Below, piece by piece: positions 43,213 to 52,430 of a stretch of DNA of 64,000 nucleotides. The first letter of the stretch is position 1, and each line of letters begins with the position of its first letter. Origin of the DNA: Hymenobacter sp. BT188. GTDB lineage: Bacteria; Bacteroidota; Bacteroidia; Cytophagales; Hymenobacteraceae. The translations under genes and the position numbers were made by a program. The notes beneath the pieces are model-generated. The model was given only the letters and a program-made list of their open reading frames with translations, made no database searches and was not told where the DNA came from. The DNA lies in assembly GCF_014333585.1 (NCBI RefSeq), contig NZ_JACSCW010000004.1, forward strand, positions 496,001 to 560,000, given 5' to 3'.

Positions 43213-45486
43213 ATGGATAACTTAGTCAGAAGTTTATTGAAAGCTTCTTGCGCCTTCGCACTTGCCGCTGCTGTAGCTCAGCCCGCAATGGCTCAGGGCA
43301 CCCGCAAGCAACTCAAGACTGCGAATAAGTTCTTTTCTCAAGAGAACTACCGAGCTTCTATTCCTTTTTACGAGCAGGTATTAGCCGCAGAGCCAAACAA
43401 TGCGCTTGCTCTGTTCCGGGCCGGTGTTTCATACATGTCGTTTGACAAGGAAAAGGCTAGCGACTATATCTATAAAGCGCAGCGCCTAAAGCCGAAGGTT
43501 TCTAAAGACGTTGAGTACTGGTTGGGCCGCGTAGATCACCTCAACTACAACTTCGATGAGGCAATCACGCACTACCAGACATACAACGCTACGCTGAAGC
43601 AAAAAGACACGCGTAAAGCGGAGTTGGCTCAGTTGATTCAGCATAGCAAAAACGCAAAGGTTCAGTTCAGCACCCCAAAGGACATCTTTGTTAAGAACCT
43701 CGGACCTACAATCAACACGATTCACTCTGAGCACAGTCCCGTTATTTCTGCCGATGACAAAGTTCTACTTTTCACTTCCCGTGGCGAAAATGTAACTGGT
43801 GCCAATAGTGGCAATACCAAAAAAGGCGGCAACCTAGCCTCTGATGGTGAGTACTTCGAAGATATCTTTGAAGCCAAGCGCATTAGCGATGACGAATGGG
43901 AGAAGCCCCGTTCGCTCAGCGGTGTCCTCAATGGTAAAGGTCACGACGCCTCCATACAGGTGTATGACAACGACACCAAAATGCTGATGTATCGCCAAGA
44001 TGAGAATGGCGACCTGTTTTATTCTGAAAAAACGGGCGGCGACTGGACTCCTCCTAAAAAGCTGAATGGCAACATTAACACCAGCGCTTTTGAGTCGGAC
44101 GCTTACATTACGCCAGATGGTCAGACGATGTATTTTTCTACGGGAAAATACTCTGAGGATAACACGCTGGATATCTACGTATCTACCCGCTCTGGTAATG
44201 GAGACTGGGGTAAGCCTAAGCCGGTAACTGGCATCAACACTAAGTATGATGATGACAGCCCTTACCTAAGCAAGGACGGCAAAACTATGTATTTCAGCTC
44301 ACGTGGTCTGAACACCATGGGTGGCTACGACATCTTCAAGTCTACTTACGATTCTATTGGTCGGAAGTGGGGACGGCCCGAGAACATGGGCTATCCTATC
44401 AACACTCCTGACGATGATACGTACTACCGTTTGAGCCCAGATGGTACGTATGCTTACTTGTCGAGCTACCGCATTGGTGGTTACGGTGAGAAGGATATCT
44501 ACACCATCAATTACATTAAGAACGCTACCATTCGTGGTAAAGTGTTCAGCATGCGCGACAGCACTGTTATTCCAGGTGTAGAGCTAGTGTTTAGTGGTAC
44601 TCAGGCTGACCAAACAGCTCTTAGCTACCGCGACGTAACAAAGCCCGGAACCGGCGATTATCAGGTAAGCGTCCTGTCGGGTCGTCCTTATCAGGTAGCT
44701 ATATCGGTAGATGGTAAGAACATCATTACCGAGGAGTTCCAAGTGCCTGTAGCCACCACCGACTCTACTATCGTTGAGAAGAACTTCTACGTGCCTTACG
44801 TGGATAGCTCGAATGTTTACGCATTCAAGAAAATCTACTTCGAGACTGACAAGTACGCTCTGCGTCCTGAGTCTATCACGGAGCTGGATCGAATTGCTAG
44901 CATCCTGAAGGCTAACCCCGGCGTAAATATTTCGGTGGAAGGCCACTGTGACTCGCGCAATACAGATGAGTATAACATGACCCTCGGCGACAACCGCTCG
45001 ACGGCTGCTTACAAGTACCTGCTGCGTAAGGGCATCTCTGATGCTCGCCTCGTAACTGCCAGCTACGGTGAGCGTCGTCCGGCTGCTCCAAACGATACGC
45101 CTGAGAACATGCAGCTTAACCGTCGGGTTGAGTTCCGTGTGATTCAGCGTGAAGGCGAGCCTGCTCCAGTCTTGAACACAGGTAACAGCACTACCACTAC
45201 AGGCACAGGCACTACGCCAACTACTTCTCAGGCTGCTGCTCCAACTACGACTACTGACTCTTCTGCTACTGCTGCTCCTATGGGAACTGCGTTGCCCGAT
45301 GGTAAAGCCAAAGTAAAAACTGCTGATGGCACTACGATCAAAACGAAAGTGGATGACGAGAAAGTGAAAATCAAGACGGAGTCACCCAATGGCGAAGAGT
45401 CGAAAACCAAAGCCAAAAACGGCGAGATCGACTCGAAAGTGAAAGACGCTGATGGCAAAACTAAAGTGAAGACCGACAACAACTAA
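43213..45486 (+). CDS. OmpA-family protein with TPR and PD40 repeats
   Basis: A 757-residue envelope protein. Signal peptide to about residue 28 (AQPAMAQ), then TPR-like helices (28-140). PD40/WD40-like repeats follow (about 160-430; SPVISADDKVLLFTSR, DAYITPDGQTMYFSTG, LSKDGKTMYFSSRG), then a CarboxypepD_reg-like domain (about 435-530). Next is an OmpA peptidoglycan-binding domain (about 540-660; EGHCDSRNTDEYNMTLGDNR). The last 90 residues are Thr/Ala-rich and then Lys/Thr/Asp repeats (KVKT). Related architectures occur among type IX secretion and gliding proteins. It contains no GCCCCCC copy. Confidence 0.85.
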   Translation: MDNLVRSLLKASCAFALAAAVAQPAMAQGTRKQLKTANKFFSQENYRASIPFYEQVLAAEPNNALALFRAGVSYMSFDKEKASDYIYKAQRLKPKVSKDVEYWLGRVDHLNYNFDEAITHYQTYNATLKQKDTRKAELAQLIQHSKNAKVQFSTPKDIFVKNLGPTINTIHSEHSPVISADDKVLLFTSRGENVTGANSGNTKKGGNLASDGEYFEDIFEAKRISDDEWEKPRSLSGVLNGKGHDASIQVYDNDTKMLMYRQDENGDLFYSEKTGGDWTPPKKLNGNINTSAFESDAYITPDGQTMYFSTGKYSEDNTLDIYVSTRSGNGDWGKPKPVTGINTKYDDDSPYLSKDGKTMYFSSRGLNTMGGYDIFKSTYDSIGRKWGRPENMGYPINTPDDDTYYRLSPDGTYAYLSSYRIGGYGEKDIYTINYIKNATIRGKVFSMRDSTVIPGVELVFSGTQADQTALSYRDVTKPGTGDYQVSVLSGRPYQVAISVDGKNIITEEFQVPVATTDSTIVEKNFYVPYVDSSNVYAFKKIYFETDKYALRPESITELDRIASILKANPGVNISVEGHCDSRNTDEYNMTLGDNRSTAAYKYLLRKGISDARLVTASYGERRPAAPNDTPENMQLNRRVEFRVIQREGEPAPVLNTGNSTTTTGTGTTPTTSQAAAPTTTTDSSATAAPMGTALPDGKAKVKTADGTTIKTKVDDEKVKIKTESPNGEESKTKAKNGEIDSKVKDADGKTKVKTDNN

Positions 45487-45505
45487 TCGGCTTTCGAATA
45501 CCCTT

Positions 45506-45545
45506 AAAAACGGGTCGGGCATTATGCCCGACCCGTTTTTTTTAA
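45506..45545 (+). terminator. Terminator of the OmpA/PD40 gene
   Basis: AAAACGGGTCGGGCA and TGCCCGACCCGTTTT are perfect arms around a short loop, with a T8 tail. Confidence 0.85.
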
Positions 45546-45565
45546 CTTAATGCCCCCCGGCGCGT

Positions 45566-45573
45566 TATGTTTG
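45566..45573 (+). promoter_or_regulatory. -7 box of ubiE
   Basis: TATGTTTG matches TAnnTTTG and lies 43 nt before the ATG at 45617. A GCCCCCC copy (45552-45558) lies just upstream of it. Confidence 0.4.
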
Positions 45574-45616
45574 AGCAATTTTGCCCTCCTTCCTTCGTTG
45601 TTCGCCCCAGAGCCCT

Positions 45617-46342
45617 ATGACCGTTGTACCCTATAAAGACGATGCTGCCGGCAAGAAGTCCCAGGTAGCCCAGATGTTTAACAGCATCGCTGGCAAGTAT
45701 GACTTCCTGAATCACTTCCTGAGCGCTGGTACCGATATTTACTGGCGGCGTAAGGCCGTGAACCAGTTGAAGGATCTGCGCCCGACGCGCATTCTGGACA
45801 TTGCTACTGGCACGGCCGACTTTGCCATTGAGAGCCTGCGTCTGTCGCCGGAAACCCAGGTGACTGGCGTTGATATTTCAGAAGGTATGCTGGAGGTGGG
45901 GCGGCGTAAGCTGGTCGATAAAGGCCTTTCTCACCGGATTCAGCTAGAATTGGGAGATTCAGAAAGCCTCCCTTTTCCAGATAATCACTTTGATGCGGTG
46001 ACGGCTTCGTTTGGAGTGCGTAATTTTGAAAACCTTAAGCAAGGGCTCGCTGAAATGCAGCGAGTACTGCGGCCGGGGGGCAAAATGGTGATTCTGGAGT
46101 TCTCCAAACCGACTGCCTTTCCGCTCAAGCAAGCGTATAATTTCTATTTTCGGCGCGTACTGCCCGTTTTTGGCAAGCTCATTTCCAAAGACCGCGCTGC
46201 CTACACCTACCTGCCCGAATCGGTGCAGGCTTTTCCCGATGGTCCTGACTTCCTGTCCATATTAACGCAGGTTGGCTTCAAAAATCCCGCATGGCAACCC
46301 CTCACGTTCGGCATAAGCTCCATTTACACAGCTCAAAAATAA
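45617..46342 (+). CDS. ubiE: Demethylmenaquinone methyltransferase (UbiE/MenG)
   Basis: A 241-residue methyltransferase from the ATG at 45617 (MTVVPYKDD). Signatures: IAGKYDFLNHFLSAGTDIYW, ILDIATGTADFAI for SAM binding, VTASFGVRNFENL and VLRPGGKMVILEFSKP. It methylates demethylmenaquinol, the last step of menaquinone synthesis; Bacteroidota use menaquinone, so MenG activity is expected. The end overlaps porT by 52 bp. A motif copy at 46075 codes for Gly-Gly-Lys. Confidence 0.95.
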   Translation: MTVVPYKDDAAGKKSQVAQMFNSIAGKYDFLNHFLSAGTDIYWRRKAVNQLKDLRPTRILDIATGTADFAIESLRLSPETQVTGVDISEGMLEVGRRKLVDKGLSHRIQLELGDSESLPFPDNHFDAVTASFGVRNFENLKQGLAEMQRVLRPGGKMVILEFSKPTAFPLKQAYNFYFRRVLPVFGKLISKDRAAYTYLPESVQAFPDGPDFLSILTQVGFKNPAWQPLTFGISSIYTAQK

Positions 46343-47070
46343 TTTGTCTGGCTCTTGTCGGGTTCGTTTTGCTGCTGCTGCCACTAAGTGCAGAGGCGCA
46401 GCGAAAGACCCGCGCCAAAATTGGTAAAAGGGGCAATGTTAAGTCTATCACGGTTGATAACTTGGCAGATTACGACAACCGCTGGTTTCATCCCGGCTTT
46501 TATGTTGCCCCCAATTTCTCGAGCTACAGCATTGAGCAGTCGCAAGCGTATGTAGGCAGCCAGGCAGTAACGGCTAACTCTATTATTAGCCCTGGCTTTT
46601 CGGTTGGTTTCGTGGGTGATGTGCGCTTGGCCAACCATTTCAACTTGCGTTTTACGCCGGGAGTGAGCTTCATCACGCGTCGTGTGGAGTTTAAGCCCCT
46701 GCTCACCAGCGACTCTATCCAGACACAGGAAATAGGAAGCACGCAGTTGGAATTCCCGCTGTTGTTGAAGTTTCACTCGGACCGGCGGCGCAACACGCGG
46801 GTGTATGTGGTCGGAGGCGTGAAGCCGAGCTTTAACGTGGGTAACCGCCGCAAAGACCCTGAGCGCAACTTGCTCCGCGCCGATGATAGCGACATTGCAA
46901 TTGAGTATGGTGTTGGGCTCGACCTGTTTTACCCCCTGTTTAAGTTTGCGCCTGAGCTGCGCTTCTCCCACGGTTTGACCAACCTCTTGCAGCCCGGCGA
47001 CAACGTGTATAGCCGCAGCCTGCAAAGCATGCGCGCTCACACAGTTACCTTGTATCTCACTTTTGAATAA
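46291..47070 (+). CDS. porT: PorT-family outer-membrane beta-barrel protein
   Basis: A 259-residue protein with a signal peptide (hydrophobic IICLALVGFVLLLLPL, ending AEAQ). The N-terminal extension before it uses codons that overlap ubiE out of frame. The body has alternating beta strands, ending in aromatic VTLYLTFE, like an eight-stranded barrel. PorT is an outer-membrane component linked to type IX secretion, and ubiE-porT adjacency is familiar in Bacteroidota. The name rests on this context and the pattern, not on a search. Confidence 0.75.
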   Translation: MATPHVRHKLHLHSSKIICLALVGFVLLLLPLSAEAQRKTRAKIGKRGNVKSITVDNLADYDNRWFHPGFYVAPNFSSYSIEQSQAYVGSQAVTANSIISPGFSVGFVGDVRLANHFNLRFTPGVSFITRRVEFKPLLTSDSIQTQEIGSTQLEFPLLLKFHSDRRRNTRVYVVGGVKPSFNVGNRRKDPERNLLRADDSDIAIEYGVGLDLFYPLFKFAPELRFSHGLTNLLQPGDNVYSRSLQSMRAHTVTLYLTFE

Positions 47071-47081
47071 ATCAATAGTCC

Positions 47082-47126
47082 AAAAAGCCCCCCAGAGCAC
47101 GAAAACACGCGCTGGGGGCTTTTTTC
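47082..47126 (+). terminator. GCCCCCC-type terminator after porT
   Basis: AAAAAGCCCCCCAGAGC pairs with GCGCTGGGGGCTTTTT, with one extra C on the left. The loop is ACGAAAACAC. It ends ubiE-porT. Confidence 0.8.
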
Positions 47127-47159
47127 TTGTTTTGGACTTCTATACTTGTACAGCTTATC

Positions 47160-47909
47160 ATGAAAACTGCTTTTATCACGGGTGCTTCTTCAGGAATTGG
47201 CCGGGCGACGGCCGTAGCGCTAGCACAGGCTGGTTTCCAGCTCGTTGTGACGGGGCGCCGGCGGGAACGGCTAGAGGAGCTGGCGCAACAGCTGGCACCT
47301 ACACCAGTGCATCTGCTGCTCTTCGACGTGCGCGACCGCCCGGCCACCGATGCAGCCGTGGCTAGTCTGCCGGCTGAATTTCAACAGATTGATGTGCTCG
47401 TTAATAATGCCGGCGGTGCTCATGGTTTGGCGCCCATTCAGGATGGCGACCCCAACGATTGGGATCAGATGCTGGACAGCAATGTAAAAGGCCTACTCAA
47501 TGTGAGTCAGGCTATTTTGCCCAGCATGGTACAGCGCAAACAGGGCCATATTATCAATATTGGCTCGATTGCCGGGAGCGAAACCTACGCCAATGGTAAT
47601 GTGTATTGTGCCTCCAAAGCGGCCGTGGCCGCGCTCTCCAAAGGCATGCGCCTTGATCTGCTGCCCCACCACATTCGAGTAGCCGAGGTTAACCCGGGAG
47701 CGGTGGAAACCGAGTTTTCGACGGTTCGCTTCAAAGGAGATACCGACCGCGCCAGCAGCGTGTACAAAGGCTACGAGCCCCTGCGGGCCGAAGATGTGGC
47801 GGATGTCATTCAGTTTATGGTAACGCGCCCGGCCCACGTGAACATCGCGGAAGTTCTGCTTTTGCCAGCAGCCCAAGCGGCCGCTACTACCATGCGAAAA
47901 GAGCTGTAA
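47160..47909 (+). CDS. Short-chain dehydrogenase (YdfG-like)
   Basis: A 249-residue SDR from the ATG at 47160 (MKTAFITGASSGIGRATAVA). TGASSGIG is the cofactor motif, VLVNNAGGA the NNAG motif, and INIGSIAGSETYANGNVYCASK holds the catalytic Ser, Tyr and Lys. AVETEFSTVRFKGD after the catalytic site resembles YdfG/serine dehydrogenases that oxidise 3-hydroxy acids. The substrate is inferred only. It converges on the response-regulator gene across a terminator. Confidence 0.87.
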   Translation: MKTAFITGASSGIGRATAVALAQAGFQLVVTGRRRERLEELAQQLAPTPVHLLLFDVRDRPATDAAVASLPAEFQQIDVLVNNAGGAHGLAPIQDGDPNDWDQMLDSNVKGLLNVSQAILPSMVQRKQGHIINIGSIAGSETYANGNVYCASKAAVAALSKGMRLDLLPHHIRVAEVNPGAVETEFSTVRFKGDTDRASSVYKGYEPLRAEDVADVIQFMVTRPAHVNIAEVLLLPAAQAAATTMRKEL

Positions 47910-47936
47910 GCTTCGAATTACAAGGAGAAACTTGAT

Positions 47937-47978
47937 AAAAAGCCCCCAGAATCGGTATTAAGTTCTGGGGGGCTTTTT
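47937..47978. terminator. GGGGGGC terminator between convergent genes
   Basis: AAAAAGCCCCCAGAA and TTCTGGGGGGCTTTTT pair, with five C against six G. It serves the SDR and the response-regulator genes. Confidence 0.8.
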
Positions 47979-47983
47979 AGGTT

Positions 47984-48661
47984 TTATAAGCCGTGGTCGA
48001 TGGCAAACTGCACCAACGAAGCCAGGTTCTGTAGCTCCAGCTTGTACATAATATTTCGCCGGTGCGTGGCTACGGTTAGCTCCGACAGCGAAAGATGATC
48101 AGCGATGACGCGCGAGGTATGTCCAGTGCGGATTAGCCGAACAATCTCCCGCTCCCGCTTCGAGAGGCGCTGGAGGCGAAGCGACGGCTCCGCTGTAGCG
48201 CCAACCGTGAGCAACGTAGCCTGCTGAAGCCGAGGCGGAAAAGCTAGCTCGCCCCTATGAACGGCCCGTATGGCCGTCAGCAGCAGGTCAGCATCTGCCG
48301 ATTTGGAAACGAAGCCACGCGCACCACTGGCAGCTATTCGCTCAATAAGCTCAGGACCCGCCGCGGCCGTACTCAAAACTAATACCCTCAGTTGGGGCCA
48401 GTATTGCCGCAACTGAGGTAATAAGGTGAGACCATCGGGAGGTGGTAAGTGTAAGTCGAGCAGGAGTAAATCAGCGGTTGGGGTAGCCGCGGCCGACAGC
48501 CAAGCCAGCAGATCGGTTCCCGACCGGAGCTGCCTTACTACCGTCAGGTCGGGCTGCTCATTCAGCAGCAAGGTCAGGCTTTGCATCAGCATCTGATGGT
48601 CATCGACGATGAGCAGTCGGCAAGGCAAAGCTGGTGCGCCAGAGGATAAAGCTTGATTCAT
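47984..48661 (-). CDS. NarL/LuxR-type response regulator
   Basis: A 225-residue regulator from the ATG at 48661 (MNQALSSGA); an earlier start at 48682 adds 7 residues. The receiver domain starts LLIVDDHQML, with the phospho-acceptor Asp in LLLLDLHLPPPDG. The C-terminal LuxR helix-turn-helix is LSKREREIVRLIRTGHTSRV, then LSELTVATHRRNIMYKL. It lies 55 bp downstream of the histidine kinase and presumably takes its phosphate. Target genes are unknown. Confidence 0.92.
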   Translation of the reverse strand: MNQALSSGAPALPCRLLIVDDHQMLMQSLTLLLNEQPDLTVVRQLRSGTDLLAWLSAAATPTADLLLLDLHLPPPDGLTLLPQLRQYWPQLRVLVLSTAAAGPELIERIAASGARGFVSKSADADLLLTAIRAVHRGELAFPPRLQQATLLTVGATAEPSLRLQRLSKREREIVRLIRTGHTSRVIADHLSLSELTVATHRRNIMYKLELQNLASLVQFAIDHGL

Positions 48662-48716
48662 GCGTGAGGTGGTTACCAACAACTCATTGTGACCTTATAG
48701 ACGAGACTGACTTAAC

Positions 48717-50657
48717 TCAACACGGTAGCCAAACCATAATGCTGGTGCCATCACTGGAGCTATCGATGTGGACTTGGCCGCCCAGATAGTCGGCGCGGGC
48801 GCGTACGCCCCGCAAACCGATACCGTTGCTTGCGGAGCTCGATTCAAAGCCTTTCCCATTATCTTCTACCAAAACCTCTAAGGAAGTTGGGTGTCGGAGC
48901 AATTGCACGTTCACTTCGGAGGCCCGCGCATGGCGCACCGCATTGTTAAGCAGCTCAGCCGCAATACGGTACGCCGACATTTGGAGAGGCTGAGGGATGG
49001 TGTCGAGGCCGGTATCACAATAGGTATGCACTGTGGGGTTGCCATAGAGATTTAATAGCTCCCCTAAGTGCGCAATCGAGTCACTTAAACTACCTAGGCC
49101 AGGCTCGGCAGGGAGCAGCGCATGACTTAGCGTGCGCACCTCATCGCGCAGGTGGCGCAACAGCAACTCGGTTTGGCGAGCGGCAGCAGCGGCTTCGGGA
49201 AAAGCGGCCAGCGCATCACGAATTGCCTGCCCTTGCCAAGCCATGTGTAATGCCATCAGGTTTGGCCCTAAAGCGTCGTGGAGCTCACGGGCTAGGTGTT
49301 CACGTTCTTCTTCCTGAGCAGCTATTAGGCGGGCACTCATGTCATTGCGTTCGCGCAGCTGCCGGATACGCAGCTTGGCATTTTGACGTAGTGTGTGGCG
49401 AAAACGACCTGTGAGTAGGAAGCTTAGAACCAACAGCTCCAGAAATAGCCCCCAGGCCAAGGCATTAGGCTCGACCAGATGCAGGGTAGTAAGCCCGACG
49501 TGGTTTAGCCAGAACAGCACAAATCCTCCGAAGAAAAAGAAGTAGGTGAGGGAATAGTAGATGGCCAGACGGCGGCGGCGAGGGGAGCGGAAAACAGCTA
49601 TCAGCGCAACCCAGCAGTAAGTAAAAATGGCCACCAGCAATACCTCCCGGCCACCGTTGAGCAGCGTAAGCCCCAGCGTACCTTCCTGAGCGCGAGCAAC
49701 CGGATAAAGCAGCGTATAGGCCAGCACAAAGACAGCGGCCGTAATAACCAGACCAGTGCCTACTCGGTGGAGAATCGGCCAGCCGTTGCGCAGCCGCAGG
49801 AATAACTGAAGAATGCGGAGCCCGCAGGCTGCCGCCAGCAGCATAAAGTTGAACTGACCAATAGACCACAGTAGACGGTAAACACTGGCCGGAAAAGCTA
49901 AGGCATCCAGCCCATCCTCCATCAGCAGGAAAATCGTGGTAAAAACCACATACGCCACATACCAGAGGTGAATTCGGTCGCGCAGAAAACCGAACAAAAC
50001 CAGGTTGAATACGGCACTGCCCAAATAAAACCCGATAAGCCAAATCCAGCGCTTATAAAAGACATAATTCACCTCCCAGGCCAGAAAATCCTCGGTCGTT
50101 GTCACGTCGGTGGGCACATAAAGGGCCCCCGCGTGATGATCAATGCGTAGGTACAATTCGGCGTGCTCGCCGGCTGCTAGCGTGAAAGGCAAGCATAAGG
50201 CTCTTGCCGGAAATATGCGCTCAGCAGCCGGAACTTGGGAGGAAGCGGCAGATACACGCGTGAACTGCTCGTCGCCTGCCCTACGGTAATACAGCGTGGC
50301 GCTATCAGTGTAGTTGTACAGGCTCCAGATAAAACGGGTGCGCTGCGGCAGAGTATTCACAACGGCCAGCCGCAGCCAAAGCCGCTGATGCACAAAGCCT
50401 AAGTTGAGCGTCCGGTGCCATGGGCCTGCGGTAAAAGCACCAGCCCGAAACAGGCTGTCAGCGTGAGCAGGGGTGGGCGGGGCCGAAAAAGACTCCGTGG
50501 TGTAGCGGTAGGTTTCAGAGAGGTGAATGCCATTCGACTCGCGCAGGTAAAGCGTATCAGAAAGCTTGGGGGGCAAATTAGGATCAGCTTTCGTTGCTGT
50601 CGGTATCAGAACCAAACTCACCCAAAGCAGCAAAAAGACCCCTATATAGCTGGGCAT
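48717..50657 (-). CDS. 7TMR-DISM sensor histidine kinase
   Basis: A 646-residue kinase from the ATG at 50657 (MPSYIGVFLLLWV). Signal peptide, then a periplasmic 7TMR-DISMED2-like domain (about 30-170; LYLRIDHHAG), seven membrane helices (about 180-390) and a HisKA_3 domain with the phosphorylated His in EHLARELHDALGPN. An HATPase follows (DNGKGFE, NGIGLRGVRARADYL). It probably senses an extracellular ligand, perhaps a carbohydrate, and signals to the LuxR-type regulator downstream. The DNA just before its ATG is CTTTTGCCCCCC, a motif copy. Confidence 0.9.
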   Translation of the reverse strand: MPSYIGVFLLLWVSLVLIPTATKADPNLPPKLSDTLYLRESNGIHLSETYRYTTESFSAPPTPAHADSLFRAGAFTAGPWHRTLNLGFVHQRLWLRLAVVNTLPQRTRFIWSLYNYTDSATLYYRRAGDEQFTRVSAASSQVPAAERIFPARALCLPFTLAAGEHAELYLRIDHHAGALYVPTDVTTTEDFLAWEVNYVFYKRWIWLIGFYLGSAVFNLVLFGFLRDRIHLWYVAYVVFTTIFLLMEDGLDALAFPASVYRLLWSIGQFNFMLLAAACGLRILQLFLRLRNGWPILHRVGTGLVITAAVFVLAYTLLYPVARAQEGTLGLTLLNGGREVLLVAIFTYCWVALIAVFRSPRRRRLAIYYSLTYFFFFGGFVLFWLNHVGLTTLHLVEPNALAWGLFLELLVLSFLLTGRFRHTLRQNAKLRIRQLRERNDMSARLIAAQEEEREHLARELHDALGPNLMALHMAWQGQAIRDALAAFPEAAAAARQTELLLRHLRDEVRTLSHALLPAEPGLGSLSDSIAHLGELLNLYGNPTVHTYCDTGLDTIPQPLQMSAYRIAAELLNNAVRHARASEVNVQLLRHPTSLEVLVEDNGKGFESSSASNGIGLRGVRARADYLGGQVHIDSSSDGTSIMVWLPC

Positions 50658-50916
50658 GGCCGGGGGGCAAAAGTGGAAATAAGACACACTACCCAATGCT
50701 GATTTATCGCAGGTAAACACGGGATAAGTCAACTGGTCGGTACCTCGGTGCATATCTAGTTAGGAATCAAAAGAACCCTTCGAATAAATATAACGTCAAA
50801 TATGAAATTACTTAAATGTAGGTATTTCATAAAATAATGCAAGGTTGTAGCATTGCTATTCTGTTTGTTGCAAACGCAATTGTCTACTGATCAATTACTA
50901 ACCCACACCTGCCTAC

Positions 50917-52422
50917 ATGAGAAAATCTCTACTATTCTATGTTTGTGGCTCGCTGCTTGTCGCGCTTCCCAATTATGATGCAACTGCCCAGCAAATGTTC
51001 AATCCTTCGCACAGCAACTTTGCAGGGATAGGAGGCGCAATCTGGAACCCGGCTACCATCGCCGATAATCGTTACAGCGTGCAGCTGGAACTGCTGGCCA
51101 TTGATGGGCACGCCACCAATACCGCCTACCGCTATACCGGCCCTTGGAGTTTGAATAGCCCCAGCGAAGATTTTGAGCTGGAAAGCCGCTACCTCCAACA
51201 ACGCACAGGCGACCGACCTAACCTGGTGAGTGCAGGCGTGAATGCTCGCGGGCCGGGCCTGTTGCTTCGCTTAAATTCCAGGCACAGCATTGCGGGGAGT
51301 ACGCGGGTGCGGGCTGCGCTTCAGGGCAATAACGTCTCGCAGGAACTGATTCGAAATGCGGTGGACGAATTCGAGAATGGTGGCCGCTTTACCGATAACA
51401 AGCTTAACCTCAACATGAATGCCTTTGCTGAATGGAACCTGACTTACGGACGGGTTGTGTTCGATGAAGGCCCGCACTTTCTCAAAACAGGCATCACGGT
51501 GAAGCGTCTGATGGGTGCCGGATCAGCGTATTTACAAGCCAAAAGCATGAATCTGGAAGTGGCTGCGCCAGGTGGAGTGAGTGATACCACCGTGCGAATC
51601 CGCAACCTTGATGGCGCCTTTGGCTATTCCAATCCGCGGGCATTCGACGATCTTGATACGGAGGAGGGCGGGCGTTGGCTTAGAGGGCAGAACACGCCCG
51701 GCAGCGGCTGGGGGGCAGATATTGGCTTCGTCTATGAGTACCGACCCGACGGTGACCGCTACCGTTATCGGGATGCGAAAGGAGCAGAAAAGGTAGACCA
51801 CGGCCGCAACAAATACCGCTATCGGTTGGCCGTAGCCATCACCGACATCGGCGGCATTCGCTACCGCGACCAGGCCGTGGCTTACAACGAAATCAAAACG
51901 GCTAACCTAGGCGTGAGCAATGACGATGTGAACGGCATCGACTTAGATAACTTTGATGAGCGCATCGAGCGGATTCTGCGGGCGCAGGATCTGAGCAAAG
52001 ACACCAAGTTTGTAGCGGGCCTGCCCACGGCGCTCAATGTGGACTTCGATTACCACGTGGGGGGCAAAATTTATGCTAACGCAGCCGTAAGCCAGAGCTT
52101 GCGTGGGCGCTATGCCATCGGGATGCGCCAGCTTTCCTACGCGGCCTTTACGCCCCGCCTCGAAACGCGCTGGCTGGAAATTGCCGCGCCGGTTTCGCTG
52201 GTAAACAACTATCAGATGATGGCCTATGGTCTGATGCTACGGGTTGGGCCTCTGACCATTGGCTCCAATAACCTGCAGGCGCTCTTCGAGAAAAGCAATC
52301 CCTACGGGGCCAATGCTTATGCCGAGGTGTCGTTATTCACCTGGGCCAACAAACGGTATAAGGCCCCAAAAAAGGCCAAAACCCCAACCCAGAAGATAAA
52401 AACTACTCAGAAAACTAGCTAG
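50917..52422 (+). CDS. DUF5723-like outer-membrane barrel protein
   Basis: A 501-residue protein with a signal peptide ending ATAQ. The pattern FAGIGGAIWNPATIADNRYS near residue 35 and the many amphipathic strands fit the DUF5723 family, Bacteroidota barrels distantly related to PorV/FadL. The C-terminus is Lys/Thr-rich. It may be a transporter or a scaffold at the outer membrane; no substrate can be named. Motif copies lie at 51710 and 52059. Confidence 0.7.
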   Translation: MRKSLLFYVCGSLLVALPNYDATAQQMFNPSHSNFAGIGGAIWNPATIADNRYSVQLELLAIDGHATNTAYRYTGPWSLNSPSEDFELESRYLQQRTGDRPNLVSAGVNARGPGLLLRLNSRHSIAGSTRVRAALQGNNVSQELIRNAVDEFENGGRFTDNKLNLNMNAFAEWNLTYGRVVFDEGPHFLKTGITVKRLMGAGSAYLQAKSMNLEVAAPGGVSDTTVRIRNLDGAFGYSNPRAFDDLDTEEGGRWLRGQNTPGSGWGADIGFVYEYRPDGDRYRYRDAKGAEKVDHGRNKYRYRLAVAITDIGGIRYRDQAVAYNEIKTANLGVSNDDVNGIDLDNFDERIERILRAQDLSKDTKFVAGLPTALNVDFDYHVGGKIYANAAVSQSLRGRYAIGMRQLSYAAFTPRLETRWLEIAAPVSLVNNYQMMAYGLMLRVGPLTIGSNNLQALFEKSNPYGANAYAEVSLFTWANKRYKAPKKAKTPTQKIKTTQKTS

Positions 52423-52430
52423 GCAGCCAG

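Noticed and set aside
46384..47100. 238-aa frame antisense to porT
   Set aside because: It lies wholly opposite porT, has no domain or promoter, and shows the Ala/Gln/Val-rich look of an antisense shadow.
49465..50043. 192-aa frame on the same strand as the histidine kinase
   Set aside because: Alternative frame inside the membrane region of the kinase, with hydrophobic look but no start signal.
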